Origin: Pseudoalteromonas amylolytica
GTDB taxonomy: Bacteria; Pseudomonadota; Gammaproteobacteria; Enterobacterales; Alteromonadaceae
Direction: 5' to 3'
Length of the DNA stretch: 64,000 bases
NCBI RefSeq assembly: GCF_001854605.1
Contig: NZ_MKJU01000025.1
Coordinates: 62,378 to 126,377, forward strand
In this document: positions 33,577 through 44,200 of the stretch, piece by piece
How positions within the stretch are numbered: the stretch's first letter is position 1
How the letters are laid out: each line of letters opens with the position of its first letter
Position numbers and translations under genes: made by a program
The notes under the pieces: model-generated
What the model saw: only the letters and a program-made list of their open reading frames with translations
Databases searched by the model: none
Told to the model about the DNA's origin: nothing

Positions 33577-34134
33577 TTAGCGTCTAAATTCATTTGATTG
33601 AGGAAGGTCAACTAAAATAAGCACCGCGCCCTTACCACCATACTCTAAAGGAGCCTGATGCATCGCGAGTATATCTGGGTGTTGAACAAGATATTGCGGC
33701 ACTTTGTGCTTTAATATGTGCTCACCAATTCCGTGTACCACACAGGCACAGTAGTAGTGTTGCTTTTTGCAGGCATGGATTAACGCAGCCAATTCTTCCT
33801 TCACACGATCTTTGTTTAGACCATGTAAGTCGAGGATCAACTCTGGTGCAATATCCCCTCTGCGCAATTGTTTCGCAAGGTATCTGTCAGCGCCGGGTCT
33901 GACATAATTGACAGTGCCATGGGTATCAATGTCAGGGATATATTCGTCGGAAAAATAAAACTCAGATTGATGCTGCTTTTTTTGACTGGCAAGCTCATTT
34001 AGTTTGGGCTTGCTAGGGGCCTTCTCAAAGCGCACTGTATCTTGTTTATACTTAGTTGCACCAGCGATGGACTGGCGGAATAAATCTAGATCAGCATCAT
34101 CTATCATGTGGGATTTAGGGCGTTCTTTTTTCAT
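33577..34134 (-). CDS. smrB: Smr-domain endonuclease SmrB
   Basis: The 185-residue protein has a charged N-terminal helix and a C-terminal Smr domain: LILDLHGLNKDRVKEELAALI with the DLHG motif, then CACVVHGIGEHILKHKVPQYL with HGIG. SmrB cuts mRNA at the leading ribosome of a collision, feeding ribosome rescue. The gene is divergent from prmB with aroC beyond, exactly the enterobacterial arrangement. No changes at the key motifs are visible. Confidence 0.93.
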   Translation of the reverse strand: MKKERPKSHMIDDADLDLFRQSIAGATKYKQDTVRFEKAPSKPKLNELASQKKQHQSEFYFSDEYIPDIDTHGTVNYVRPGADRYLAKQLRRGDIAPELILDLHGLNKDRVKEELAALIHACKKQHYYCACVVHGIGEHILKHKVPQYLVQHPDILAMHQAPLEYGGKGAVLILVDLPQSNEFRR

Positions 34135-34223
34135 TGGGCCATTCTAAATAAAAAAAGCATAAAAACCCAGCTTAAAAACCGCTACAATAGCAACAATTAC
34201 ATTATGATGACTGAGATAAATAC

Positions 34224-35159
34224 ATGAGCGAATTTCAGGTAACAGAAGCGTTAACGCAAGAAACAGTAAGTGATTTACTAACAATCAGAGATTGGCTACG
34301 TTGGACTACCAGCCAGTTTGCAAGTGAAGGGCTATTTTTTGGCCATGGCACTGATAATGCGTGGGATGAAGCGGTAAGCCTTGTGTTACCTATTTTAAAC
34401 CTGCCTTTGGATACACCCGCAGAGTTGATGAACTCACGGCTGACTCACACCGAAAAATTACGTTTGTTGAGTTATATCGAAACTCGCATTGTAGAGCGTA
34501 CTCCTGTTGCTTATTTAACGAATCAAGCATGGTTTGCTGGGATGCCTTTTTATGTAGATGAAAGAGTATTGGTGCCTCGCTCACCCTTTGCGGAACTCAT
34601 CAATAAAAAGTTTGCACCTTGGTTGAAAGAAGAACAGCCTATTACGCGCATCTTAGATATGTGTACTGGCTCAGGTTGTATTGCGATAGCACTCGCGCAA
34701 GCCTTTGCTGATGCACAGGTAGATGCAGTTGACATCTCATATGATGCGTTAGAGGTGGCAAACATCAATATTGATGATTACATGCTTCAAGATCAGGTGT
34801 TTGCGATTCAGTCAGATGTATTTAGCGGTATTGAAGGTCAAAAGTATGACTTAATCGTGGCTAACCCACCTTATGTTGATGCTGAAGATATGGCGGACTT
34901 ACCTCATGAGTTTCATCATGAGCCTGAACTTGGTTTGGCCTCAGGTGACGATGGTTTAGATGTAACACGTGCAATTTTACAGCAGGCAGCTGAACACTTA
35001 ACTGACGATGGGTGGTTATTTGTAGAAGTAGGCAACTCTATGGTACATATGGAAGCACTGTATCCGGGGGCACCGTTTGAATGGGTTGAATTTGAGCATG
35101 GTGGTCTTGGAGTGTTCGTGGTTTCAAAACAGCAATTAATCGAATATTTTAATGACTGA
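34224..35159 (+). CDS. prmB: Ribosomal protein uL3 glutamine N5-methyltransferase PrmB
   Basis: The 311-residue enzyme has a helical N-terminal domain and a class I methyltransferase domain: [16 protein letters not shown] (motif I), then [16 protein letters not shown] with the NPPY motif that binds the glutamine amide. Y-V-D-A-E-D-M after NPPY is typical of PrmB rather than PrmC. It methylates the Gln of uL3 that reaches into the ribosome. It is followed 60 bases later by aroC. Confidence 0.95.
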   Translation: MSEFQVTEALTQETVSDLLTIRDWLRWTTSQFASEGLFFGHGTDNAWDEAVSLVLPILNLPLDTPAELMNSRLTHTEKLRLLSYIETRIVERTPVAYLTNQAWFAGMPFYVDERVLVPRSPFAELINKKFAPWLKEEQPITRILDMCTGSGCIAIALAQAFADAQVDAVDISYDALEVANINIDDYMLQDQVFAIQSDVFSGIEGQKYDLIVANPPYVDAEDMADLPHEFHHEPELGLASGDDGLDVTRAILQQAAEHLTDDGWLFVEVGNSMVHMEALYPGAPFEWVEFEHGGLGVFVVSKQQLIEYFND

Positions 35160-35219
35160 GTTGGATGCTTTATAAGTCAACTCAGTAGTTTAGGGTGTCA
35201 TTTGGAATGAGGATAAATA

Positions 35220-36320
35220 ATGGCAGGTAATAGCATAGGTCAACTTTTTAAAGTGAGTACCTTCGGAGAAAGTCACGGCCCTGCCTTAGGCGGTGTGGTT
35301 GACGGTGTACCGGCAGGGCTTGAGCTTTGTGAAGCTGATTTACAAATTGATTTAGACAGACGAAAGCCCGGACAAAGCCGCTACACTACGCAGCGCAGAG
35401 AAGGGGATGAGATAAAGATTCTTTCTGGCGTATTTGAAGGTAAGACAACAGGCACTAGCATTGGCTTACTGATTGAAAATACAGATCAGCGCTCTCAGGA
35501 TTACAGCAAGATAGCGGATGTGTTTCGCCCAGGCCATGGTGATTACACTTATTGGCATAAATACGGCCATCGTGATTATCGTGGCGGCGGTCGTTCTTCT
35601 GCTAGAGAAACCGCAATTAGGGTAGCGGCAGGTGGTATCGCAAAGAAGTATCTCCGCCAAGTACACGGTATTGAGATCACTGCTTGTTTGTCGCAATTAG
35701 GGCCAATCAAGGCTGAGCAGTTTAACTGGCAGCTTGTTGAACAAAATCCATTTTTCTTCCCTGATGAGCGTAAGTTAGATGAACTTGATGAGTATATGAG
35801 AGCGCTTAAAAAGTCAGGCGATTCGGTCGGTGCAAAAGTCATGGTAGTGGCTAAAAACGTACCCGTCGGTTTAGGTGAGCCAGTTTTCGATCGTTTAGAC
35901 GCAGAAATAGCCCATTCATTAATGAGTATTAATGCGGTAAAAGGGGTTGAGATAGGGGACGGATTTGCGGTTGTTGAGCAAAAAGGCTCAGAGCATCGTG
36001 ATGAGTTAACACCTGAGGGCTTTACCAGCAATCATGCAGGCGGAGTTTTGGCGGGCATTTCAACAGGGCAAGACATTATTGCCTCAATTGCGCTCAAGCC
36101 GACATCTAGTATTACCATCCCCGGACAAAGTATTAACACTGCAAATGAAGCGGTAGAGATGATCACCAAAGGACGTCACGACCCATGTGTGGGAATTCGC
36201 GCTATACCTATCGCAGAGGCGATGATGGCGATTACTTTGATGGATCACTTGCTGCGCCAGCGAGGCCAAAACCCTGATGTGCAGCTAACGCATGGCCCTA
36301 TCAAAGCCAGTAGAGAATAA
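35220..36320 (+). CDS. aroC: Chorismate synthase
   Basis: The 366-residue protein begins [22 protein letters not shown], the first signature of chorismate synthase. [23 protein letters not shown] and [11 protein letters not shown] are further signature blocks binding FMN and EPSP. It converts EPSP to chorismate, the last step of the shared aromatic pathway, and needs reduced FMN. It is probably co-transcribed with prmB. GAGGA lies before the ATG. Confidence 0.97.
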   Translation: MAGNSIGQLFKVSTFGESHGPALGGVVDGVPAGLELCEADLQIDLDRRKPGQSRYTTQRREGDEIKILSGVFEGKTTGTSIGLLIENTDQRSQDYSKIADVFRPGHGDYTYWHKYGHRDYRGGGRSSARETAIRVAAGGIAKKYLRQVHGIEITACLSQLGPIKAEQFNWQLVEQNPFFFPDERKLDELDEYMRALKKSGDSVGAKVMVVAKNVPVGLGEPVFDRLDAEIAHSLMSINAVKGVEIGDGFAVVEQKGSEHRDELTPEGFTSNHAGGVLAGISTGQDIIASIALKPTSSITIPGQSINTANEAVEMITKGRHDPCVGIRAIPIAEAMMAITLMDHLLRQRGQNPDVQLTHGPIKASRE

Positions 36321-36502
36321 CCCGCCTAGTAACTGGTTTTCATGCTCTATCGAACGATGAAAACCAGTTACTATCGTTAACATAGCCACTCTAAGAGTCC
36401 CTGAATTAGGGGAAGTCTTTCCTCCAATATAAAAATAAGCTACCTTATTAATCAACAGGTTGAAATAAATCGCCTTCCAATATATTTGTTATGGATTTGA
36501 TT

Positions 36503-37372
36503 ATGAAGCGTATCTTGCAAACACTTTTTTTACCGTTGATATTGAGTGTCACACACCCGGCAAATGCGACTGTAGAGTTTAAATTGCGACAGCTATCACC
36601 GGATCTTCACGTACTCTATGGTCAAGGAGGAAATATAGCCATTAGCGTTGGTGAAGACGGGATCTATCTTGTGGATGATCAATTTGCAAAATTGAGTGAA
36701 GAAATCAGGGCACAAGTGAGTAAGCTGAAGCCGGGCGTGCCAGAGTTTGTGATCAATACGCACTACCATGGTGACCACACCGGCGGGAATGAGAATTTTG
36801 CCAAGGCGGGTAGCCATGTGATTGCACACAATAATGTATACCGCCGATTAAAAGATAAACATGGTGAGGGCTCGAAATTTTTGCCCGTGATCAGTTTTGG
36901 TCAAGATATGACGCTGCATTTTAATGGTGAGAATGCCAAAATTTGGCATTATGAAAATGCCCATACAGATGGTGACGCGGTGATTTTTTATGAGCGTGCA
37001 AATGTGGTACACACGGGCGATATTTTCTTCAATCTGAACAGTTTGCCGTATGTGGATGTGAACAGCGGTGGTTCATTGGACGGCGTTATCGCAGCGGTTG
37101 CGGATATACTTGAGCATATTGATGACAATACCACCGTCATTCCAGGCCACGGTCCAGTAACGAATAAAAGCGGTTTGTTGGAATATAAAGCGCTTCTTGA
37201 ACGGGCTAAAGGCATTATGCTTGTTGCGATAGACAAGCACCAAAGCTTAGATGCTGTGATAGCGGCAGAGCCATTAGCTGAGTTAGAGCTGAGCTATTCA
37301 GATTGGTTGCCTCAACAAAGGGTGACTAAACTGTTCTATCATAGTTTGACTTCATCACCCAGCAGCGATTGA
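36503..37372 (+). CDS. Exported metallo-beta-lactamase-fold hydrolase
   Basis: The start ATG gives a signal peptide MKRILQTLFLPLILSVTHPANA and a 289-residue protein; an ATG four codons earlier is also possible. The mature part has the zinc motif NTHYHGDHTGGNENF (HxHxDH), later HYENAHTDGDAVIFY, HTGDIFF and PGHGPV, so all metal ligands of an MBL-fold hydrolase are there. The subgroup resembles periplasmic quinoprotein-relay/SoxH-like MBL proteins and not true beta-lactamases. The substrate is unknown. It is preceded by a weak ribosome site. Confidence 0.85.
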   Translation: MKRILQTLFLPLILSVTHPANATVEFKLRQLSPDLHVLYGQGGNIAISVGEDGIYLVDDQFAKLSEEIRAQVSKLKPGVPEFVINTHYHGDHTGGNENFAKAGSHVIAHNNVYRRLKDKHGEGSKFLPVISFGQDMTLHFNGENAKIWHYENAHTDGDAVIFYERANVVHTGDIFFNLNSLPYVDVNSGGSLDGVIAAVADILEHIDDNTTVIPGHGPVTNKSGLLEYKALLERAKGIMLVAIDKHQSLDAVIAAEPLAELELSYSDWLPQQRVTKLFYHSLTSSPSSD

Positions 37373-37448
37373 TAATAAGCAAAATTTCAAGCGACTAGCG
37401 CTCTTCTAAGTGGCTTTTGTGCATTACCGCGAACATGAAGGAATATTA

Positions 37449-38441
37449 ATGACATCATTGGAAAACACCTTGCAGCGGCTTGGCCTGACATCGGCTCTAG
37501 AAAATACTTGGTGGCAGCATACCCAGTTGCTCAATGCAACAGCCCCAGAGCGTACGTTAGATAGTGAAGTTGACCGTGCCGTATTTGATTTACTGGGTGT
37601 TAGCCAACATCAGGGCATATCCGCAGTATATGCAAATACAACATCATTCGAAGGTTTCCTAGCTCACATAGCCCAGTTCAACTGCACAACAGAATTGAAT
37701 TTGGAGCGTGTGAATGCTTATCTGACGGGAGAGCCTCAGCCTGCAGCAATACGGCAGTTGTTTGACGAAATAGCTGCGATGCCTGATGTATTAACTGAAC
37801 AAGATCTACAACAATGGCAGGAAGAGGGCTACGTAGTAGTAAAGCAGGCATTGGATCTAAAGCAGTGCGATGCCGTTATCAAAGCGATTGCTGGTTTCTT
37901 AAATGCAGATCTTAGTCAGGCGTCTCAGTGGTACGAGTTAAAGGTGAGTGCGGGTATCATGGTTGATTTGATTCAACATCCTGCGCTAACACAAGCGCGT
38001 AACATAAAACGAATTCATAAAGCCTATAGCCAATTATGGAATACCGAAGACCTGATTGTGTCTTCGGATAGATGTGGCTTCAATCCGCCACAAACCCCAG
38101 TCCACCCATTTTCAGGCCCAGACCTGCATTGGGATTTAAACTTCTCCAAACCGCTTAAGTTTGGCACACAAGGTATAGTGTATTTAACCGATACTGCACC
38201 AGAGCAGGGAGCGTTAACAGTTGTGCCAGGTTTTCACCATCAGTTAGCCAAGCAAGTTGAAGAATATAAAGGCAAACAGAACGAGATAGACTTCCATCAA
38301 TTTGGTTCTAAGGCTATCGGTGCCAATGCAGGAGACATGGTTATTTGGCATCAGTTTTTACCGCATGGTAGTCGCCCCAATCTAGCTGAACTGCCAAGAA
38401 TTGTGCACTACATCAATATGTATCCATTTCCACAAGTCTGA
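37449..38441 (+). CDS. Phytanoyl-CoA dioxygenase (PhyH)-like protein
   Basis: I start at the ATG with AAGGAA upstream (330 residues); an in-frame earlier start lacks support. After a helical N-terminal part, LQQWQEEGYVVVKQAL opens the PhyH double-stranded beta-helix. LHWDLNFSKP gives the HxD iron ligands, and IWHQFLPHGSRPN gives the distal His with the Arg that holds 2-oxoglutarate. It should hydroxylate an unknown small molecule with Fe(II), oxygen and 2-oxoglutarate in the cytosol. A shared terminator separates it from convergent folD. Confidence 0.85.
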   Translation: MTSLENTLQRLGLTSALENTWWQHTQLLNATAPERTLDSEVDRAVFDLLGVSQHQGISAVYANTTSFEGFLAHIAQFNCTTELNLERVNAYLTGEPQPAAIRQLFDEIAAMPDVLTEQDLQQWQEEGYVVVKQALDLKQCDAVIKAIAGFLNADLSQASQWYELKVSAGIMVDLIQHPALTQARNIKRIHKAYSQLWNTEDLIVSSDRCGFNPPQTPVHPFSGPDLHWDLNFSKPLKFGTQGIVYLTDTAPEQGALTVVPGFHHQLAKQVEEYKGKQNEIDFHQFGSKAIGANAGDMVIWHQFLPHGSRPNLAELPRIVHYINMYPFPQV

Positions 38442-38460
38442 TGGGCTACTATTGAAAACA

Positions 38461-38488
38461 AAAAGCCACACAATGTGTGGCTTTTTGT
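38461..38488 (+). terminator. Bidirectional terminator between phyH-like gene and folD
   Basis: AAAAAGCCACACA (starting 38460) and TGTGTGGCTTTTT form a long nearly perfect stem with T-runs on one strand and A-runs on the other. Confidence 0.85.
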
Positions 38489-38511
38489 TTTGTACAAGTG
38501 AGAAAGGGCGT

Positions 38512-39366
38512 TTAGCTATGGTATTTCTCACAAGCCTCTAATGTATTTTCAATTAAGCTCGCGACTGTCATCGGGCCAACTCCGCCAGGTACGGGAGTGA
38601 TAAAGCTAGCGTTTTGTTCGGCAACGCTGTATTGCACATCACCGACTAGCTTGCCTGAGTCCAAGCGGTTAATACCAACATCAATTACGATAGCACCCTC
38701 TTTAACCCAATCACCTGGAATGAATTCAGGCTTACCAACCGCAACAACTAATAAATCTGCTCGTCTAACATGTGCTTCTAAATCTTGAGTAAACTTATGG
38801 CATACGGTCGTTGTACAACCTGCCAATAAAAGTTCTAACGACATAGGACGACCCACAATATTAGAAGCGCCCACAACAACAGCGTGCATTCCTTTATAAC
38901 GCACACCGGTTGAATCAAGTAACGTCATAATACCTTTAGGTGTACAGGGTCTAAGCGCTGGCATTCTCTGAGCAAGGCGACCTATATTATATGGGTGAAA
39001 ACCATCGACATCTTTATGCGGATGAATGCGCTCAAGTATTTTTTCAGCATCTAACCCTTTAGGTAGGGGTAATTGAACCAAAATGCCGTCTACTTCAGAG
39101 TCGTTATTTAAAGTATCAACTAACTCCAGTAATTGCTGCTCGCTAGTGTCCCCTGGGAGGTCAAAAGATTTTGAAACAAACCCGACTTCTTCACATGCTT
39201 TACGTTTTGAACCGACATAAACTTGACTAGCGGGATCTTGTCCTACTAATACTACTGCGAGTCCTGGGGCGCGAAGACCTTGCTCAACGCGCTCGGCAAC
39301 ACGTTTAGTTACTGTTGTGCGTACTTGTTTGGCGATTGCCTTACCATCTATGATGTTTGCCGTCAT
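38512..39366 (-). CDS. folD: Methylenetetrahydrofolate dehydrogenase/cyclohydrolase FolD
   Basis: The 284-residue protein has [14 protein letters not shown] with the catalytic lysine, [14 protein letters not shown] and the nucleotide loop [18 protein letters not shown], then [16 protein letters not shown]. All are FolD signatures. It oxidises methylene-THF and hydrolyses methenyl-THF to formyl-THF, supplying one-carbon units for purines and initiator tRNA. AAAGG lies before the ATG. It is divergent from the tRNA operon. Confidence 0.97.
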   Translation of the reverse strand: MTANIIDGKAIAKQVRTTVTKRVAERVEQGLRAPGLAVVLVGQDPASQVYVGSKRKACEEVGFVSKSFDLPGDTSEQQLLELVDTLNNDSEVDGILVQLPLPKGLDAEKILERIHPHKDVDGFHPYNIGRLAQRMPALRPCTPKGIMTLLDSTGVRYKGMHAVVVGASNIVGRPMSLELLLAGCTTTVCHKFTQDLEAHVRRADLLVVAVGKPEFIPGDWVKEGAIVIDVGINRLDSGKLVGDVQYSVAEQNASFITPVPGGVGPMTVASLIENTLEACEKYHS

Positions 39367-39636
39367 GGGTGACCTTTCTTGGGATTAAAAACTTGAACGA
39401 TAGTGAGCGTATAGGGGTTATGCTCAAATTGCTACTTCACAATGTTAGGTAGCATCATTTTGCTATTTTCTCAGAAAACAGTGCAAGCGCCAAGCTGATA
39501 TGCCGTTTTAGCTAATAATATATGCTTGTCAGCGACACTTTGAACAGCAAAATTGTTTAATTTTCAGCAAAGTGATCTACTTCTTGAGCATTTTGTAGTA
39601 AAAGTAGTCAGTTGAAACGATTTTTTGAAAAAGTGT
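39367..39636. other. Intergenic region between folD and the tRNA promoter
   Basis: About 270 bases without a supported gene or RNA. It holds the folD promoter on the minus strand; nothing else stands out. Confidence 0.35.
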
Positions 39637-39665
39637 TTGACCTAGTTCGGCCAAATCACTATTAT
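39637..39665 (+). promoter_or_regulatory. Sigma70 promoter of the tRNA operon
   Basis: TTGACC (39637-39642) and TATTAT (39660-39665) with a 17-base spacer, followed by GCACCCCG, a GC-rich discriminator as in stringently controlled tRNA operons. It lies 45 bases before the first tRNA. Confidence 0.8.
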
Positions 39666-39710
39666 GCACCCCGTTGTCAACGAGGTCACTCGAAAACAAC
39701 ACAATGGTAT

Positions 39711-39787
39711 CGGCGATTAGCGCAGTTTGGTAGCGCACTTGGTTTGGGTCCAAGGGGTCGCAGGTTCAAATCCTGCATCGCCGACCA
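39711..39787 (+). tRNA. tRNA-Pro (TGG), copy 1
   Basis: CGGCGAT pairs with ATCGCCG, followed by ACCA, so CCA is encoded. The anticodon arm CTTGG-TTTGGGT-CCAAG places TGG at 34-36. The TPsiC loop is GGTTCAAATC. It is identical in sequence to three further copies downstream. Confidence 0.97.
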
Positions 39788-39824
39788 CTTTAAAATAAGA
39801 ATAGCAACATGAAGATGTTCGTAT

Positions 39825-39901
<77 letters not shown>

Positions 39902-39925
39902 TTCTTATTTTAGTCCCTATGTAGT

Positions 39926-40002
39926 GGCGGCTGTAGCTCAGTTGGTAGAGCCCTGGATTGTGATTCCGGTTGTCGTGGGTTCAAGTCCCATCAGTCGCCC
40001 CA
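39926..40002 (+). tRNA. tRNA-His (GTG)
   Basis: The acceptor stem has the extra G(-1) of tRNA-His pairing with C73: GGCGGCTG against CAGTCGCC, then CCA. The anticodon stem-loop with GATTGTGATTC gives GTG. The order Arg-His within such operons is common in gammaproteobacteria. Confidence 0.96.
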
Positions 40003-40016
40003 TCTACATACTCCGT

Positions 40017-40093
40017 CGGCGATTAGCGCAGTTTGGTAGCGCACTTGGTTTGGGTCCAAGGGGTCGCAGGTTCAAATCCTGCATCGCCGACCA
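40017..40093 (+). tRNA. tRNA-Pro (TGG), copy 2
   Basis: The sequence is identical to copy 1, including encoded CCA. It is the first unit of a 108-bp tandem repeat. Confidence 0.97.
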
Positions 40094-40124
40094 CTTCTTC
40101 AAAAAGAATACATTTTATCTGCAT

Positions 40125-40201
40125 CGGCGATTAGCGCAGTTTGGTAGCGCACTTGGTTTGGGTCCAAGGGGTCGCAGGTTCAAATCCTGCATCGCCGACC
40201 A
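40125..40201 (+). tRNA. tRNA-Pro (TGG), copy 3
   Basis: Identical to copies 1 and 2. The spacer before it is the same as the one before copy 4. Confidence 0.97.
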
Positions 40202-40232
40202 CTTCTTCAAAAAGAATACATTTTATCTGCAT

Positions 40233-40309
40233 CGGCGATTAGCGCAGTTTGGTAGCGCACTTGGTTTGGGTCCAAGGGGTCGCAGGTTCAAATCCTGCAT
40301 CGCCGACCA
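40233..40309 (+). tRNA. tRNA-Pro (TGG), copy 4
   Basis: Identical to the other copies. After the CCA the sequence leaves the repeat (ACTTTCTTG instead of ACTTCTTC). Confidence 0.97.
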
Positions 40310-40596
40310 CTTTCTTGAAATCATTAGTACTCCTTTTCTTAATTTAATTAACCAACTTTTAACCATTCAAGCCTTAAATCTTCATAAATTTATCCTGATA
40401 GCTCGACTAAACGGTTTTATAGGTTATAATGCCGCGTCTATTGTTTAACATAGCGCCCATGAAGGGCAGGCAACAAGAACAACACATGCAATTAGTGCTC
40501 AAAACGGGCTTCCGTTGTTAGGCTGATTACGGCATGATGTGCAACTTGTTTGTAAGGAAGGCGCGTTGTCGCCAAAATTGAAGATTGAGGTAAATC

Positions 40597-41901
40597 ATGC
40601 AAGTTTCTGTTGAGACGACTCAAGGCCTTGAGCGCCGTCTGACTATCACCGTTCCTGCAGAGAACGTTGAGACTGAAGTTAAAAAACGCTTACAACAACT
40701 GTCTAAAACTCAGCGTATAGATGGTTTCCGTGTTGGTAAAGTGCCAGTGTCTGTTATCGCAAAGCGTTTCGGTGCAGCTGTTCGTCAAGAAGTGGCGGGC
40801 GAATTAATGCAACGTAACTACATCGAGGCGATCGTAGCTGAGAAAATCAACCCTGCAGGTGCGCCTTCTTTTGCACCAAAATCTTTAGAAGCAGGTAAAG
40901 ATTTAGAATTCGATGCAACTTTTGAAGTATATCCAGAAGTTGAATTAAAAGACCTTGATAAAATCACTGTTGAAAAGCCAGTTGTAGAAGTAACTGATGA
41001 AGATTTAGCAAACATGCTAGAAACGCTTCGCAAGCAGCACGCTACTTGGGTAGAAAGTGACGCAGCAGCAGGCGAGAAAGATAGAGTTACTATCGATTTC
41101 GTAGGTACTGTTGACGGTGAAGAGTTTGAAGGCGGCAAAGCAGAAGACTTCCCTCTTGAGCTAGGCCAAGGCCGCATGATCCCAGGTTTTGAAGAGGGTA
41201 TCGTAGGCAAAAAAGCAGGTGAAGAAGTTGTTGCTGATGTAACTTTCCCTGAAGAATACCACGCAGAGAACCTAAAAGGTAAACCTGCACAATTCACAAT
41301 CACAGTGAAGAAAGTTGAAGTTCAAGAGCTTCCAGAGCTAAGCGACGAATTCGCAACTAAATTCGGTGTTGCTGAAGGCGGTGTTGAAGGCCTTAAAGAA
41401 GAAGTTAAAAAGAACATGACACGTGAGCTTACTCAAGCAGTTAAAGCAAACGTTAAAGATCAAGCTATCAAAGGTCTTCTAGAGCACAACGAAACTGAAG
41501 TTCCTAAAGCGTTAATCGATCAAGAAATCGATGCATTACGTCAACAGGCGGCACAACGTTTTGGTGGCAATGCGCAAAACATGCCTGAGCTTCCAGCTGA
41601 GTTATTCCACGAGCAAGCAGTAACACGCGTTAAGACGGGCCTACTACTTGGTGAAGTGATCAAAGCAAACGACATCAAAGTTGATGAAGCGAAAGTTGAC
41701 GAGCTAATCGAAACTGTAGCATCTGCTTACGAAGATCCAACAGAAGTTGTTGCTTACTATAAGAGCAACGAACAAATGATGCAGCAAATGCGCAATGTTG
41801 CGATGGAAGAGCAAGCAGTTGAAGCAATTCTAGCAGCAGCAAGCGTTTCAGACGTTGCTAAAGCATTTGATGAAATCATGAATCCGCAGCAAGGTGCTTA
41901 A
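40597..41901 (+). CDS. tig: Trigger factor
   Basis: The 434-residue chaperone starts [20 protein letters not shown]. The ribosome-binding loop FRVGKVP follows at about 45-50. The middle FKBP-type domain has [21 protein letters not shown], split across the sheet, and [14 protein letters not shown]. The C-terminal helical arms complete it. It binds nascent chains at the ribosome exit and isomerises prolines. It is followed by clpP, clpX and lon, the standard order. A TATAAT (40425-40430) marks a likely promoter, leaving a leader of about 160 bases. Confidence 0.97.
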   Translation: MQVSVETTQGLERRLTITVPAENVETEVKKRLQQLSKTQRIDGFRVGKVPVSVIAKRFGAAVRQEVAGELMQRNYIEAIVAEKINPAGAPSFAPKSLEAGKDLEFDATFEVYPEVELKDLDKITVEKPVVEVTDEDLANMLETLRKQHATWVESDAAAGEKDRVTIDFVGTVDGEEFEGGKAEDFPLELGQGRMIPGFEEGIVGKKAGEEVVADVTFPEEYHAENLKGKPAQFTITVKKVEVQELPELSDEFATKFGVAEGGVEGLKEEVKKNMTRELTQAVKANVKDQAIKGLLEHNETEVPKALIDQEIDALRQQAAQRFGGNAQNMPELPAELFHEQAVTRVKTGLLLGEVIKANDIKVDEAKVDELIETVASAYEDPTEVVAYYKSNEQMMQQMRNVAMEEQAVEAILAAASVSDVAKAFDEIMNPQQGA

Positions 41902-41934
41902 TAAGTCATTGACTTAAAGCTAAGCTAACGATTT

Positions 41935-41985
41935 AATGGCTCGAGATGTTCTACAATGGTTTGTAGTCTATCCGAGCCATTTTTG
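41935..41985 (+). terminator. Hairpin with T-run between tig and clpP
   Basis: AATGGCTCG and CGAGCCATT pair over a 29-nt loop and are followed by TTTGTTTG. It probably lowers read-through into clpP. Confidence 0.65.
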
Positions 41986-42051
41986 TTTGTAGGCACAAAA
42001 TACCAACTAGACGCAGCCGTTTAGAAAGCTGCGGATTAAGGAATAAAAAAT

Positions 42052-42669
42052 ATGAATGACGGTATGATCGATCCTCTAAATGCATTAGTACCTATGGTTG
42101 TTGAACAAACAGCTAAAGGTGAGCGCTCTTACGATATCTATTCGCGTCTTTTAAAAGAGCGTATTATTTTTCTTACCGGTCAAGTTGAAGACCAAATGGC
42201 AAATTTGATCGTAGCACAAATGCTGTTTTTAGAATCAGAAAGCCCTGAGAAAGATATTTTCCTTTATATTAATTCTCCGGGTGGCTCGGTAACAGCTGGT
42301 ATGTCTATCTATGACACAATGAACTTTATCAAACCAGACGTGAGTACCGTGTGTGTGGGTCAAGCTGCAAGTATGGGCGCATTTTTATTATCTGGTGGTG
42401 CCAAAGGTAAGCGTTATTGTTTACCGAACTCAAGAGTGATGATCCATCAGCCTCTGGGCGGGTTTCAAGGTCAAGCATCAGATTTCGAGATCCATGCGAA
42501 AGAAATCTTGTCGATCAAGGAGAAGCTTAACCGCTTAATGGCGGAGCATACCGGTCAGCCATTTGATGTTGTATCTCGTGACACCGATAGAGATAACTTC
42601 ATGAGTGCTCACGAAGCGGTTGAATATGGACTTGTTGATGCTGTTCATACACGCAGAGAAATCAAGTAA
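42052..42669 (+). CDS. clpP: ATP-dependent Clp protease proteolytic subunit
   Basis: The 205-residue protein has the catalytic Ser in [15 protein letters not shown], the His in [10 protein letters not shown] and the Asp in [29 protein letters not shown] is the oxyanion segment. ClpP forms a two-ring 14-mer that degrades unfolded chains fed by ClpX or ClpA. A short N-terminal propeptide precedes the core. clpX follows 125 bases later. Confidence 0.97.
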   Translation: MNDGMIDPLNALVPMVVEQTAKGERSYDIYSRLLKERIIFLTGQVEDQMANLIVAQMLFLESESPEKDIFLYINSPGGSVTAGMSIYDTMNFIKPDVSTVCVGQAASMGAFLLSGGAKGKRYCLPNSRVMIHQPLGGFQGQASDFEIHAKEILSIKEKLNRLMAEHTGQPFDVVSRDTDRDNFMSAHEAVEYGLVDAVHTRREIK

Positions 42670-42794
42670 ATCTTACAGGTGAGGTAAGAAACCTCATCCT
42701 GCAACTATGCTAAAGTGAACTTTATTTGGTATAGTTAAAATCATGTATATGGTTACCATATTCTTAGGTAACAACGAAAATAAGAGGTAGCTGA

Positions 42795-44078
42795 ATGTCA
42801 GATACTCCAACAGACGGCGACAAAAGTAACAAGCTCTTGTACTGCTCTTTCTGTGGTAAGAGTCAGCACGAAGTACGCAAGTTGATTGCCGGCCCTTCGG
42901 TATATATTTGCGATGAATGCGTCGAACTGTGTAACGACATCATTAGGGAAGAGATAAAGGACATTGCACCCAAACATGATACGGGTGACAAACTTCCTGT
43001 TCCAAAAGAGATTAGAAATCACTTGGACGATTATGTTATCGGTCAGGAACATGCTAAGAAGGTGTTGTCTGTAGCGGTATACAATCATTACAAAAGGCTA
43101 CGTAGCCAAGGTTCAAAGAACGATGTTGAGCTAAGCAAGAGTAACATTTTGCTAATAGGTCCTACAGGTAGTGGTAAAACATTACTTGCAGAAACCTTAG
43201 CAAGATTACTGGATGTGCCATTTACTATGGCTGATGCAACAACGTTGACCGAGGCAGGCTACGTTGGCGAAGATGTTGAAAATATCATTCAAAAGCTGCT
43301 GCAAAAATGTGATTACGATGTAGAAAAAGCCCAGCGTGGTATTGTATACATTGATGAAATCGATAAGATTTCTCGTAAATCAGATAACCCATCTATTACC
43401 CGTGATGTATCTGGTGAAGGGGTACAGCAAGCGTTACTTAAATTGATTGAAGGTACAGTCGCTTCAGTCCCACCACAAGGTGGTCGCAAGCACCCTCAGC
43501 AAGAGTTTTTGCAAGTTGATACATCAAAAATCTTGTTTATCTGTGGTGGTGCATTTGCAGGTTTAGATAAAGTAATTGAGCAACGCAGCCATAAAAATAC
43601 AGGTATCGGGTTTGGAGCAAATGTTAAGTCATCAGATGCTTCGCGTTCTTTGAGTGAAACTTTTAAAGATGTTGAGCCAGAAGATTTAGTAAAATACGGC
43701 TTGATTCCTGAGTTTATCGGCCGCTTACCAGTGGTGGCGACGTTAACTGAGCTTGATGAAGATGCATTGATCCAAATCTTAAATGAGCCAAAGAATGCGC
43801 TAACTAAACAATTTGCTGCATTGTTTAAGATGGAAGATGTTGAACTAGAGTTCCGCGAAGATGCATTAAAAGCAATCGCCCGTAAAGCGATGGAAAGAAA
43901 AACGGGTGCGCGTGGTCTTCGTTCAATTGTAGAGGGAGTGTTACTTGATACAATGTACGAGTTACCTTCTATTGATAACGTTAGTAAAGTAGTTGTGGAT
44001 GAAACTGTTATCAAAGGCGAGTCTGATCCTATTCTAATTTACGAAAATAGCCCTCAGGACAAAGCGGTATCTGAGTGA
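42795..44078 (+). CDS. clpX: ATP-dependent Clp protease ATPase subunit ClpX
   Basis: The N-terminal zinc domain has CSFCGKSQ and [24 protein letters not shown] is Walker [10 protein letters not shown] Walker B, and the IGF loop that docks on ClpP is visible in [10 protein letters not shown]. At 427 residues it is of normal length. ClpX unfolds tagged proteins and hands them to ClpP. A terminator separates it from lon. Confidence 0.97.
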   Translation: MSDTPTDGDKSNKLLYCSFCGKSQHEVRKLIAGPSVYICDECVELCNDIIREEIKDIAPKHDTGDKLPVPKEIRNHLDDYVIGQEHAKKVLSVAVYNHYKRLRSQGSKNDVELSKSNILLIGPTGSGKTLLAETLARLLDVPFTMADATTLTEAGYVGEDVENIIQKLLQKCDYDVEKAQRGIVYIDEIDKISRKSDNPSITRDVSGEGVQQALLKLIEGTVASVPPQGGRKHPQQEFLQVDTSKILFICGGAFAGLDKVIEQRSHKNTGIGFGANVKSSDASRSLSETFKDVEPEDLVKYGLIPEFIGRLPVVATLTELDEDALIQILNEPKNALTKQFAALFKMEDVELEFREDALKAIARKAMERKTGARGLRSIVEGVLLDTMYELPSIDNVSKVVVDETVIKGESDPILIYENSPQDKAVSE

Positions 44079-44093
44079 GCATGTGAATAGTGT

Positions 44094-44121
44094 AAAAAGG
44101 AGCCAAGGGCTCCTTTTTTTA
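44094..44121 (+). terminator. Terminator of clpPX
   Basis: AAAAAGGAGCC and GGCTCCTTTTT form an 11-bp stem with a short loop and a following T-run. Confidence 0.85.
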
Positions 44122-44128
44122 TAAATGA

Positions 44129-44157
44129 GTTGAACTTTTAAATCACTATCCCCATAT
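44129..44157 (+). promoter_or_regulatory. Sigma32 (heat-shock) type promoter of lon
   Basis: GTTGAA (44129-44134) and CCCCATAT (44150-44157) with a 15-base spacer match the RpoH pattern CTTGAA-N13-17-CCCCATNT. It lies 43 bases before the lon start, and lon is a heat-shock gene in E. coli. Confidence 0.75.
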
Positions 44158-44200
44158 AGTCCGATATAAATAAAAATTAACGAAGTGTGAAGAGAATATA

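Larger units (their letters stand above)
40017..40309 (+). repeat. 108-bp tandem repeat carrying tRNA-Pro genes
   Basis: Two complete units (40017-40124 and 40125-40232) and a partial third (from 40233) are identical: 77 bp of tRNA plus a 31-bp spacer with CTTCAAAAAGAATACATTTT. The exactness implies recent duplication or continuing gene conversion. Confidence 0.93.
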
